A stretch of 64,000 bases of DNA from Rhynchopus sp. YZ270_cl-10 (Eukaryota > Euglenozoa > Diplonemea > Diplonemida > Diplonemidae), in assembly GCA_964035575.1 (NCBI GenBank), contig OZ037896.1, positions 186,001 to 250,000 of the forward strand. Reading direction: 5' to 3'. This document shows, in pieces, positions 54,197 through 64,000 of the stretch. Every line of letters starts with the position of its first letter. Positions within the stretch are counted from its first letter, which is position 1. Below the pieces are notes generated by a model that did no database searches, had not been told where the DNA came from, and worked only from the letters and a program-made list of their open reading frames with translations. A program made the translations under genes and the position numbers.

Positions 54197-55312
54197 TCAC
54201 TCCCTGTTGTGGGGGTACAGATGTCTTGTCACGATGGTGTGACTCATGACATCCGACATCACGACCACACTCGAACACGGTGAGATCGCAAATTGCTTAC
54301 ATAAGATGCCTTCGAAAGCACGCACATGGGACCTGGTCGCCACGTCATACTGGTGGAGCTCAGAGGACGGCTCTTTATTGTACACATTCATCACAAAGTA
54401 CTTCCCACAAGGCGTGAACTGTATGTCCTCGATGACCCCTGCCTCACGCACATCAACGCTGCCAAGACCCGCACCACTCCAATCAAAGAGGTGCACTCTC
54501 CCATCTGAGTCCCCCACAGCAAAAGCAGAGGCAGACTGCGAAACAGCCACACACCCCGCGACCGTCACACATGCCACATCGACACCTGTGTTGACATCCC
54601 ACACACGTGTGGTATTCTCCGCTCTGGAAGAGGTGATCACCCACCCACCACAGTGCGACACCGCAACATCCCAGCATCCCTTGTGCGAGAGAGAGCGGAG
54701 CAACGTCAGGTCTTCGTCATACACAGAGACGCCGTCTTCACCTTGGGAGACAACAACACTGCCACACGCGAACACCGACTGTGAGGTTGCTTCTAGTTCG
54801 CGGAGCACCTCCCCACCCGGAAGCGCAAGCTCACGGAAGTGATTCCCACACGGCAGGAAGCAGCGTGTCTTGCACCGTGAGATGGAAGGCTGTTCTGAAG
54901 AACCACCCACTTTGGACAAGAACAAAGGTTTAAAGGTTTCTGTGTCGAAGCCGTTAATAAATAAGTCGTTCGTCCAAGTAGTGTACAAATAGATGCAGAG
55001 CTTTCCACAGCGCGACAGCGACAAACCATCCACTGAAAAAAACCTATCCTTCATCATCTTGTATTCACCAGGACACCGAATATCAGCACAGGGAAAGGCA
55101 AGCATAACCTGCACACCTGATTCGAACGCAGTGTCCTGCAGACGGCACGTCTCCTCCAGCACCTGCGTGCCGATGCGCATCTCGACAGACGCAGGCAAGA
55201 CAGCAAGCGCCGTGCACGCAACCTCCTTTGCCGCTGCAACGTCCACATCGCACGGCACCTCCACTGTCGCAGACACGCCTGACTCTTCCAGCACAAAGGT
55301 CACATCCATCAT
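54197..55312 (-). CDS. U8: ubiquitin-like/propeller family gene
   Basis: It has 371 residues. The blade 1 loop reads YTTWTNDLFINGFDTETFKP. Blade 3 is preceded by a changed LRELEATSQSVFACG, and the blade 4 turn is HKGCWDVAVSHCGG where most copies have CEKV. It ends HLYPHNRE. Confidence 0.85.
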   Translation of the reverse strand: MMDVTFVLEESGVSATVEVPCDVDVAAAKEVACTALAVLPASVEMRIGTQVLEETCRLQDTAFESGVQVMLAFPCADIRCPGEYKMMKDRFFSVDGLSLSRCGKLCIYLYTTWTNDLFINGFDTETFKPLFLSKVGGSSEQPSISRCKTRCFLPCGNHFRELALPGGEVLRELEATSQSVFACGSVVVSQGEDGVSVYDEDLTLLRSLSHKGCWDVAVSHCGGWVITSSRAENTTRVWDVNTGVDVACVTVAGCVAVSQSASAFAVGDSDGRVHLFDWSGAGLGSVDVREAGVIEDIQFTPCGKYFVMNVYNKEPSSELHQYDVATRSHVRAFEGILCKQFAISPCSSVVVMSDVMSHTIVTRHLYPHNRE

Positions 55313-55689
55313 TTTGTTTCCTTCGTGAGGCTAACGGGGTGTGTGATGAGGTGGGTGGGGTTCTGTTTCGTGTGTTTTGTGGTCTTCGTTGCGAAACAAA
55401 CGTGAGAGTCTTGAGGTGGAGTATGGCAAAAGTCTTTAAGAGCGAGAAATAACGGGTCAGGGGACAAAATGTTGGCAAGAAAGATTTCGGGTAAAAAAGG
55501 AGTAAAAGTTTTGTAAGGTGTCGCCTCTGTATGTTCAGTCCCCGAATCAGGCTGGACATGAGAGACAGAGGCACTGTCTTGTTGTATCAATGGAACCTCT
55601 CTCGAGGAAGTCATATTGCAGAGAAAAGGGGCCATCGATGAAGGGGAAGATGGGAGGACAAGGCGGGGTGCTGAAAATAGTAATGGCAC
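55313..55689. repeat. Conserved tandem-array spacer between U8 and U9
   Basis: Bases 55381-55680 are nearly identical to 63168-63475, and to 56904-56960 plus 61271-61500 on either side of the transposon. This defines the repeat unit of the right cluster and supplies an empty insertion site (agtctttaagag). Confidence 0.85.
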
Positions 55690-56835
55690 TCACTGTTGCA
55701 GACGTTTTGTCACGATGGTATGACGGTCGTCATCCATCATGACAGCCACACTCGAACATGGCGAGATATCGAATGACACAAACGAGGGGCCTTGGCACTG
55801 ATATTCATGCACACGGGACAGGTCCGCCACCTTATATTGCTGAAGCACAGTTCTACAACGGTCTTCGTCATCAGACCAGAAGCGTATATTGACCAGAAAG
55901 TACGTTCCATCAGGCGTGAATTTTATGTGCACCTCTCTCATTGTAACGTCGCTGAGTACCCAGTCTTCACGCACATCAACGCTGCCAAGACCCACACCAC
56001 TCAAATCAAAGAGGTGCACTCTTCCACCTGAGTCCCCCACAGCAAAAGCAGAGGCAGACTGCGAAACAGCCACAGGCCCCGCTCCCGTCACACATGCCAC
56101 ATCGACACCTGTGTTGACATCCCACACACGTGTGGTATTCTCCGCTCTGGAAGAGGTGATCACCCACCCACCACAGTGCGACACCGCCACTTTCTCGCAT
56201 CCCTTGTGCGAGAGAGAGCGGAGCAACGTCAGGTCTTCGTCATACACTGAGACGCCGTCTTCGCCTTGGGAGACAACAACACTGCCACACGCAAACACCG
56301 ACTCTGAGTTACCTTCGACTTTGCGGAGCACCTCCCCACCCGGAAGCGCAATCTCACGAATGTGATCCCCACACGGCAGGTAGCAGCGTTTCTGGTGTGA
56401 GACGGCAGGCGGTCCACCAGCAGAATCGTGTTCCTGGGACAAGAACAAATGTTCTAAGGTTTCTGTGTCGAAGACGCCAATAATTACGTTGTGGTCCTTA
56501 GTGGATGAACAGATATAGCTGCAGAGCTTTCCACAGCGCGACAGCGATAAACCCTCCAAAAAAATAAACTCATCACCCACCTTTATTCCAACAGGACACC
56601 GAATATCAGCACAGGGAAAGGCAAGCACAACCTGCACACCTGATTCGAACGCAGTGTCCTGCAGACGGCACGTCTCCTCCAGCACCTGCGTGCCGATGCG
56701 CATCTCGACAGACGCAGGCAAGACAGCAAGCGCCGTGCACGCAACCTCCTTTGCCGCTGCAACGTCCACATCGCACGGCACCTCCACTGTCGCAGACACG
56801 CCTGACTCTTCCAGCACAAAGGTCACATCCATCAT
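55690..56835 (-). CDS. U9: most divergent full ubiquitin-like/propeller family gene
   Basis: It has 381 residues. Differences concentrate in blades 1-2 (TKDHNVIIGVFDTETLEHLF, HQKRCYLPCGDHIREIALPG) and blades 6-7 (REVHIKFTPDGTYFLVNIRF). The C-terminus ends IVTKRLQQ without the HLYPHNSE tail. Its 3' end is joined directly to spacer sequence seen elsewhere between units, so a recombination within the array probably replaced the usual 3' flank. Confidence 0.82.
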   Translation of the reverse strand: MMDVTFVLEESGVSATVEVPCDVDVAAAKEVACTALAVLPASVEMRIGTQVLEETCRLQDTAFESGVQVVLAFPCADIRCPVGIKVGDEFIFLEGLSLSRCGKLCSYICSSTKDHNVIIGVFDTETLEHLFLSQEHDSAGGPPAVSHQKRCYLPCGDHIREIALPGGEVLRKVEGNSESVFACGSVVVSQGEDGVSVYDEDLTLLRSLSHKGCEKVAVSHCGGWVITSSRAENTTRVWDVNTGVDVACVTGAGPVAVSQSASAFAVGDSGGRVHLFDLSGVGLGSVDVREDWVLSDVTMREVHIKFTPDGTYFLVNIRFWSDDEDRCRTVLQQYKVADLSRVHEYQCQGPSFVSFDISPCSSVAVMMDDDRHTIVTKRLQQ

Positions 56836-57723
56836 TTTGTTTCCTTCGTGAGGTTAACGGGGTGTGTGATGAGGTGGGTGGGGTTCTGTTGTGCGTGATT
56901 TGTGGTTTTCATTGCGAAACAAACGTGAGAGTCTTGAGGTGGAGTATGGCAAAAGTCTTTACTGGGGGGGGGCTAATACAAGTACCCCCGGGTAATACAA
57001 GTACCCCTGCAAATACAAGTACCCCCGGGTTTTTCGATTTAAATTAATTTATACTTTTAACCCTTTGGGGACCAGCGACATATATACATGTCTTTTTTTT
57101 ATTTTTTATTTACGACCCTTCCTAAAAGTACCAGGGAGACGATAATTAGGTCAATTCATGCTTTAATGGACTCAGGGGCGTTTCCCTCTTGAAAAATGCA
57201 TAAGAGTCGATAAAAGAAGATGCTCTCCTAATATCGCAGCGTGGTTTCTCAGAAAACCCCTTTTTTTTGAAAAACGCGTTTTTTGGCCTTTTTCTGCGAA
57301 TTTCTACAGATGAGTGCCCCGGACCCGCGGGTGGATGAAAAATCAAAAAAATTGGACATCACAAAAATTTAGGCTCCAGTGGACTTATTGGGGTTATATA
57401 GCCCCAAAAATAGTGCTTTTTGTTATTTTATGGGCACAGGGGCACCCTTTCCCCGCTCACCCCTCCGCAACCCCCCACAGCACCCCAAAACCCAGATTTT
57501 AAGTCTTTACCCACAATTACACAATACTAACACCTTTTCACCCATTTTTTGACACTTTTTTGACACAAAATGACCTCTCCTCGTGTGAAAAAGGGTGAGC
57601 TGAAGGTCTGGTTGCTGGGAAAAGGGGTCAGGAAGGAGTCCCCCACCTATTTTGCCATTTTTACCCTATTTCTGGGTATACGGGCCCTATACCCACAGTC
57701 ACGGTGGCCCATTCCTACCCTTA

Positions 57724-57930
57724 GGGTAGGGTCCGCGGGGGGTACCCCATGGGGTACCCCCCAGACTACCCCATGGGGTACCCCCCAAATCTGAGGGGTA
57801 CCCCATGGGGTACCCCCCAGACTACCCCCGGGGGTACCCCATGGGGTACCCCGCGCGGACCCTGACTGGCACTGGGGGTACACAGGTACACAGGTACACA
57901 GGTACACAGGTACACAGGTACACAGGTACA
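57724..57930. repeat. GGTACC-rich palindromes and 8-bp tandem repeat inside the piggyBac-type element
   Basis: At least four gggtaccccatggggtaccc-like palindromes (57740-57855) precede a tandem 8-mer ggtacaca (57876-57930, about seven units). Confidence 0.85.
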
Positions 57931-59604
57931 GCCAGAGTGCCAGAGTCAAGGGTCCGCGCGGGGTCCGCCCCCCGATGACATAACGAAGTATCGCTTGAAA
58001 ATACCGTTCAATATATGTTGCTTGGTGTGCATGAAGAAGGACACACAAGGTATATCAAACGATAAATCAATCAGATAAACGTTACATCATTGGAAAATTG
58101 TTGGCACCGCCCCCCTGTCTTCGTATTTATTACCCCGTCGACAGGCCAAACAGCGTTGGGCTCAGAAGAAGCAGTGCAAGACAGTCACTGGGGATCAACA
58201 TGAGAACCAACTCCCAACAACACAGGCTACCGAAGTAGCAGGTGGGGTGTTGCGGGTGTTTGGGGTGAGAAAATCGATTTTGGTAAGTTGCAGCAGAACA
58301 TTCTTAAGTTCGCACTAGTCGAGAGAGGCTTACCCGCTGCAGTGAAGCAGTGCACCCATTTAAGGGTGGAGAAGCGTGACACGCACATACAAGTATGTAC
58401 GTTACTTCAACAAAGGCTGAATTCTGGTAATTCTAAGGGATGTGAATTCAGCCACCACGCAGGTAGTGTTTTAAGGTTCCTCGCTTTGTGCTGCACAGCG
58501 GACTCATGACACAAAGGAGTTGCCCCCGCTCTCTTTCGCGCAAACTTAAGAAAATTCTGAAGTAACTACAACCTGGCGTGCGGGTACAGATGCATTGCTT
58601 TGTTCTTTCCTCAAAGTCATTTCTGATCTCTCGGGTCTGTACTACCGTCAGTGTTTAGATAAGCATCCACTTGACTCGTTCTAACAACCGTTGAAATCTA
58701 GAACAAAACAATACACTGCCCCTTCTCACACCAAGCCGCCATGCTTCAAGAGCATGCCCTGGGCAAAAAATACTGTGACAAAAATTGGTTTTCTGGGGGA
58801 ACGCGATATTTTCTTGTGCCTACTGTAGTCCTCCGCAAGAGCAGAGGACAGACTTTCCGGATCCCGAAGTCGAATTTTTTGCACTAGCTATGCTCCCTGG
58901 GTTAATGGCTATAGCAGTGACTGACTAAGAGTTTCATAATAATTGGGGCGGTCTATGGGGTGGGTTAATGGAAAAATTGGTTTAAAAACCCAACTTTTGC
59001 GGTCCCCACCCGGTTTGCAATAATTGCACCAGCTCTATCGGCACTGTTTCGCTGTCACGATGAAGGGTCGTCGGTTCGGGTACCTGTTGAGAGAAATTGA
59101 GTGCAAAAGTAGAGACTACAACAAAAAAAATCAAACAAACAAACAAGAAGCCGCTCCGTACCTCTTCCATGCAAAAAAGAAAGTAAAAGACTGCCCTTCC
59201 TCAGTCCGGAAGTAGCACCTCATCCGGTTCCCTGACGTAAAAGAGTTGTAGAGGTTACGAGATGCCATGATAAAAAAGTAAAAGTGACAATTTTGACAAT
59301 AAAAATATGCTTCGATTTACATCCGAGCGGGACAAAGGCGAAAAGGGGGAGCGGGGGTGTAAAAACCGGGGCTTAAAAACATACCTTGCAGCACTCGCTC
59401 GGCCTACTCTCCAGGTACGAGAACATCACTGCACGAACAATCCCACTGATACTGATACCTGCATTCTATTTGTTGCCACATGGTAAAAATGACCAAAACT
59501 TCGACCAATTTTTTTTTTCTTCACAATTTGCTCATTGAGGCTTTGTATTTTTTGGGCCATTTATGACCTACCACGCCCGATTTTGGGCGAGAAGAAAAAA
59601 AAAT

Positions 59605-60115
59605 TTGGGTCAAAAATCGACGCGTCTTTGGTAAAATCACGACTTTTCGGGCGCGAAACTACGTTTTAGACCCCCACAGATGCTCAAAAGTGCCAAATTT
59701 TGCTTTTAATGGCCTCAAAGGATCACGGGAGCACCCCTCGTAATTACGAGGGCTCCCCACGCCGTGACGTCGTCATTGCGCGCGTAATTTCCGACGTATG
59801 CGGGCGTGGTTGGTCATAAAATGGCCCAAAAACCCCAAACAAAACCTCAGATTGACCAAATCGAGGAAAAATTGTCAAGTCGAAATTTCAGCCAAAATAC
59901 GGTCATTTTGGTTTTTCCCCGCGGTGTATGCAGTAGCTAGAACACGTACACAGCTAAGTTCCTAAGCGATTTCCTTCACATTTTTCATGAAAAATTGGTC
60001 AAAAATCGACTTGTCTTTGGTAAAAAAACCACGAAAAATCGGCTGCGCAAAACCACGTTTTAGACCCCCACAGATGCTCAAAAGTGCCAATTTTTGCTTT
60101 TAATGGCCTCAAATC
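59605..60115. repeat. Direct repeat (~115 bp, spaced ~389 bp) inside the piggyBac-type element
   Basis: Copies at 59611-59720 and 59998-60112 share tttagacccccacagatgct and the following aaaagtgcca. They are diverged in the middle. Confidence 0.8.
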
Positions 60116-61269
60116 GTCGAAATTAGGCCTATATAGGGCAAAAAAAAATTTTTGAGAGTCCCTTTCCCTGGGAGGCAATAGCCACCGGGTGTGCAGGGGG
60201 TACCCCGGGGGGTACCCCCAAAAGGGTCCGCTGGGCCACCGTGGTGTAATAGCAGTTTTTCAAAAAATCATTTTCTCACATACATTTTGACCCTCTGAGC
60301 CCAAATGAGCCCATTGCACCCAAAATTTTACACTTTCTCGATGTTTATCCCAACTTAGGTCACCTTTTTCATAAAAAACCAAAAAAAAAAATTTTAACTT
60401 TTTGGCTCGGTCCCCAAAGGGTTAATACAAGTACCCCCCACTTTTGTGTACGTTTTTCTTAGTAGGTGGTGCCAAAAAAAATTTCCCAGCAATTTTTACC
60501 CACAAAAATCGAGAATTTTTTTTTTCTATTTCGGTGCCAGGCTTTGCGCTAATTGTTGGCCCTTGGCCCGGGATCTTTGGATATTTTTGTGGTGCATTTT
60601 TTGCAAACCGGGGTTTCTTTACCAAAACCAGAGAATCTCATATTTCATAGTAAGGGTACTTTAGAGTGTTTTTGTACCCACATGTGACCCCACCGTGGAG
60701 AGCAATCAGCTCGCGCAATCAAAAGAAACCAGAGAAAAGAAAAAACGAAAAAAGTTGGGTACCGTGCACCTGCGGCGCTACCTGTTCCCAGTCAAAAACA
60801 CCACAATTTCATCTGAAATTGGGTTTTCAGACTGAAAATGCCCTTGTTTAGGACTGGGTTCATATTTTGTGAAAATTTAAGTCACTAAAATTTTGTCCAT
60901 TTTCCCGAATATGCCCCACCACAGCCCGGGATTGTCTCAGAAATGCCACAAAACACTGTTTTTTCACCCCAGACGTTACCCGTCGCAACCATTTGAGGTG
61001 CGTTTTTTTGGGTTCGAAACATGATTTTTCAGATTTTTTCTAAAAGTTAGCGCGAAGCCTGCTTCACACCTTTTCTCTTTTCTCGATTTTTCGGATTTTT
61101 GCTAAGGCGTTGTCCCATACAAAAAAAATTATTTTCCCCATACAAAATGTACAGGGAAAAAGTTTTTAATACAAGTACCCCCATCACCTTTTTTATTTTT
61201 GAAAAACCCGGATCTATTAGTTTTACCCGCTCAATACAAGTACCCGGTACTTGTATTAGCTCCCCCCAG

Positions 61270-61965
61270 TAAGAGGGAGAAATAACGAACGGGTCAGGGG
61301 ACGAAATGTTGGCAGGAAAAGATTTCGGGTAAAAAAAATGAGTTATAGTTTTGGAAGGAAAAGCCTCTTAGGACATCTGGACTTACGAGAGACAGAGGCA
61401 CTGTCTTGTTGTATCAATGGAACCTCTCTCGAGGAAGTCATATTGCAGAGAAAAGGGGCCATCGATGAAGGGGAAGATGGGAGGACAAGGCGGGATGTTG
61501 AAAATAGTAATGGCAAAGTCATGCACCTGAACATTGCCCATTGCAAAGGTGTGTGTTTGAAAGCAGGCAGCACATAGCAGGTGTGGAACTTCCTTAGAGC
61601 CAGGAAGGTCTGTGTGTCACAAAGACACAGAAAAAAATGGTGGGTGGTGACTATCTTTTGTTATCTTGTAGTATTTTTTTCCCCCCCCCGTTCCCTCTGG
61701 GAAGACAAGAGATAGGGATGAACGGTGTTATTGTCTGAACCTACAGCCAAACGTATCAAGCAACCACAGACTCATCATGCACGCAACACCGTTTGTTTTT
61801 GTATGTGTCGCCACACTCGCCGTTCCCTCTTCACAGCCCGGAAACACAAAAAAAGTAAAATCTTAACGTACACTGGGGGGAATAAAAGTAAGTTACCCTC
61901 CTCTCTTTTTTACTTTAGTATGTTGCAAATAGGTTGTGACAAGTTACTGTTTCTGATGTAACGCC
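61270..61965. repeat. Remainder of the U9/U10 spacer
   Basis: Bases 61271-61330 continue the interrupted spacer. Bases 61425-61620 match 63390-63590. Bases 61725-61860 match 63625-63755. A C-rich stretch at 61680 is specific to this copy. The U10 3' flank starts at about 61928. Confidence 0.75.
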
Positions 61966-63096
61966 TCACTCACTGTTGTGGGGGTACAGATGTCTTATCA
62001 CGATGGTGTGGCTCATGATATCTCCTGACATCACTACCACACTCGAACACGGCGAGATCGCAAATTGCTTACACGAGATGCCCGGGAAACCTCGCACATG
62101 GGACCTGGTCGCCACATCATACTGGTGCAGCTCATAGGACGACGCTTCAGTGTACACATCGTACATAGTCATCACAAAGTACTTCCCACAAGGCGTGAAC
62201 TCTATGCCCCGGACCCTGCTCACATCAACGCTGCCAAGACTCGTACCACTCCAATCATAGAGGTGCACTCTTCCATCTGAGTCCCCCACAGCAAAAGCAG
62301 AGGCAGACTGCGAAACAGCCACACACCCCGCTACCGTCACACATGCCACATCGACACCTGTGTTGACATCCCACACACGTGTGGTATTCTCCGCTCTGGA
62401 AGAGGTGATCACCCACCCACCACAGTGCGACACCGCCACTTTCTCGCATCCCTTGTGCGAGAGAGAGCGGAGCAACGTCAGGTCTTCGTCATACACAGAG
62501 ACGCCGTCTTCACCTTGGGAGACAACAACACTGCCACACGCGAACACCGACTTCGAGGTCCCTTCGACTTTGCGGAGCACCTCCCCACCCGGAAACGCAA
62601 CCTCACGAAAGTAATCCCAACACGTCAGGTAGCAGCGTGTCTTGCACCGTGAGATGGCAGGCCGTCCTTCAGAATATCCTGCGGAACCGCCGACTTTTGA
62701 CAAGAACAAAGGTTTGAAGGTTTCTGTGTCGAAGCCGCCCATATATGCGTAGCTGTCAATCGAAGAACACAAATAGATGCAGAGCTTTCCACAGCGCGAC
62801 AGCGACAAACCATCCACTGAAAAAAACCCATCCTTCATCATTTCATATTCACCAGGACACCGAATATCAGCACAGGGAAAGGCAAGCACAACCTGCACAC
62901 CTGATTCGAACGCAGTGTCCTGCAGACGGCACGTCTCCTCCAGCACCTGCGTGCCGATGCGCATCTCGACAGACGCAGGCAAGACAGCAAGCGCCGTGCA
63001 CGCAACCTCCTTTGCCGCTGCAACGTCCACATCGCACGGCACCGCCACTGTCGCAGACACGCCTGACTCTTCCAGCACAAAGGTCACATCCATCAT
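61966..63096 (-). CDS. U10: ubiquitin-like/propeller family gene
   Basis: It has 376 residues from the double ATG at 63096. Blade 2 shares TCWDYFREVA with U5, while blades 5-7 are closest to U8 (CKQFAISPCSSVVVMSGDIM), so it looks like a mosaic of the other copies. It ends IRHLYPHNSE. Confidence 0.85.
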   Translation of the reverse strand: MMDVTFVLEESGVSATVAVPCDVDVAAAKEVACTALAVLPASVEMRIGTQVLEETCRLQDTAFESGVQVVLAFPCADIRCPGEYEMMKDGFFSVDGLSLSRCGKLCIYLCSSIDSYAYMGGFDTETFKPLFLSKVGGSAGYSEGRPAISRCKTRCYLTCWDYFREVAFPGGEVLRKVEGTSKSVFACGSVVVSQGEDGVSVYDEDLTLLRSLSHKGCEKVAVSHCGGWVITSSRAENTTRVWDVNTGVDVACVTVAGCVAVSQSASAFAVGDSDGRVHLYDWSGTSLGSVDVSRVRGIEFTPCGKYFVMTMYDVYTEASSYELHQYDVATRSHVRGFPGISCKQFAISPCSSVVVMSGDIMSHTIVIRHLYPHNSE

Positions 63097-64000
63097 TTTG
63101 TTTCCTTCGTGAGGCTCACGGGGTGTGTGATGAGGTGGGTGGGGTTCTGTTTCGTGTGTTTTGTCGTTTTCATTGTGAAACAAACGTGAGAGTCTTGAGG
63201 TGGAGTATGGCAAAAGTCTTTAAGAGGGAGAAATAACGGGTCAGGGGACGAAATGTTGGCAAGAAAGATTTCGGGTAAAAAAAGGAGTAAAAGTTTTGTA
63301 AGGTGTCGCCTCTGTATGTTCAGTCCCCGAATCAGGCTGGACATGAGAGACAGAGGCACTGTCTTGTTGTATCAATGGAACCTCTCTCGAGGAAGTCATA
63401 TTGCAGAGAAAAGGGGCCATCGATGAAGGGGAAGATGGGAGGACAAGGCGGGATGTTGAAAATAGTAATGGCAAAGTCATGCACCTGAACATTGCCCATT
63501 GCAAAGGTGTGTGTTTGAAAGCAGGCAGCACATAGCAGGTGTGGAACTTCCTTAGAGCCAGGAAGGTTTGTGCGGCACAAAGACACCAAAAATATATGGT
63601 GGGTGGTGACTATGTTTTGTTATCCTGTTATTGTCTGAACCTAAAGCCAAACGTATGAAGCAACCACAGACTCATCATACACGCAACACCGTTTGTTTTT
63701 GTATGTGTCGCCACACTCGCTGTTCCCTCTTCACAGCCCGGAAACACAAAAAAATGAAATACCCCCCTTCTTTATTTATTCGTTGTTTGTTCTTTGTTCA
63801 TCGCATCCACCTTTTATTTCAAACCCCAAAATACCCGAAAAACCCGCGCCCCTGAAGTACTGCGGAGAGGTGGAGCACAAAAGGGAGTAAGGGGAAAACG
63901 GTACGACTCATGGCAACAGAAGAACGCGTACTTCATTTCCAGACGTAATGCATACTCGGCTAGTATGCTACCCACATAGGTGGTTGCGACAAGTTACTGT
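63097..64000. repeat. Spacer upstream of U10 and flank of a further copy
   Basis: Bases 63168-63590 repeat the array spacer. The last ~25 bases (aggtggttgcgacaagttac) match the 3' flanks of U8 (about 54160) and U10 (about 61928). Another family copy on the minus strand should therefore begin just outside the window. Confidence 0.75.

Larger units (their letters stand above)
57061..60421. mobile_element. piggyBac-type non-autonomous element (3.36 kb), nested
   Basis: The 13-bp perfect inverted ends ccctttggggacc are flanked by TTAA at 57057-57060 and 60422-60425. CCC-starting ends with TTAA duplication are the piggyBac hallmark. Removing it restores the outer element's repeat (ttaatacaagtacccccc). 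No transposase is recognisable. The inside holds repeated blocks and a diverged copy (58140-58290) of 52615-52770. Confidence 0.85.
56962..61269. mobile_element. 4.3-kb TA-flanked DNA transposon (non-autonomous), host to a nested piggyBac-type element
   Basis: The ends are inverted: left ctggggggggctaatacaag, and the right end in reverse complement ctggggggagctaatacaag, then tacc in both. TA flanks both sides (56960-56961 and 61270-61271), while the same site in sister spacers (about 55435 and 63223) has a single TA, so the insertion is proven by comparison. Subterminal repeats of aatacaagtacccc occur near both ends. TA duplication is typical of Tc1/mariner-like elements. No transposase ORF is seen. 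Without the nested insert it would be about 950 bp. Confidence 0.85.

Overview
This looks like nuclear DNA from a unicellular eukaryote. Coding blocks are GC-richer and protein-like, and the spacers are AT-rich and full of homopolymer runs. Introns are short (43-166 bp in most genes) with a strikingly uniform GTATG donor and a CAG acceptor. The housekeeping genes are eukaryotic: RIC1, a complex I CHCH subunit, phosphatidylserine synthase and sialate O-acetylesterase. Every host gene I can support lies on the minus strand, whereas the DIRS-type and LINE retroelements lie on the plus strand. One-strand gene arrays, an ingi-like LINE end carrying RNase H and a VIPER/Ngaro-like DIRS element fit a euglenozoan such as a diplonemid. 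That placement is an inference and not proven by the sequence.

The most striking content is a multigene family, called here U1-U10. Each full copy encodes about 370-393 residues: an N-terminal ubiquitin-like domain followed by a seven-bladed WD40-type propeller. Copies sit in three clusters: left (1-3603; U1 partial, U2, U3), middle (32751-41297; U4 relic, U5, U6, U7) and right (54197-63096; U8, U9, U10). The flank of a further copy is visible at the right edge. The N-terminal domain, blades 3-4 and the flanks are nearly constant between copies, while other blade loops vary in sequence and length.

Between the clusters lie single-copy genes. In ascending coordinates these are an acidic amino-acid (glutamate-type) decarboxylase, RIC1 (seven exons), a CCCH zinc-finger gene whose last intron holds a complete-looking DIRS-type element, a PH-like protein, a membrane protein with a degenerate nucleotidyl cyclase domain, an NDUFA8-like CX9C protein, phosphatidylserine synthase, a short uncharacterised gene, a secreted sialate O-acetylesterase, and a GAF-GAF-cyclase-like protein whose active site is also altered.

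Mobile DNA is abundant and in several cases precisely bounded. There is a hAT-type element with an 8-bp target duplication (7195-8055). A 4.3-kb TA-flanked element sits in a U-family spacer (56962-61269), with a piggyBac-type TTAA element (57061-60421) nested inside it; sister spacers preserve the empty site. There are also two adjacent TA-flanked short elements (52405-53084 and 53088-53678), a 5'-truncated LINE and a possible SINE-like retroposon. The remaining spacers are mosaics of small dispersed modules, including a recurrent hairpin found about nine times, always in the same orientation. Exon boundaries were placed by eye from splice consensus and reading frame.
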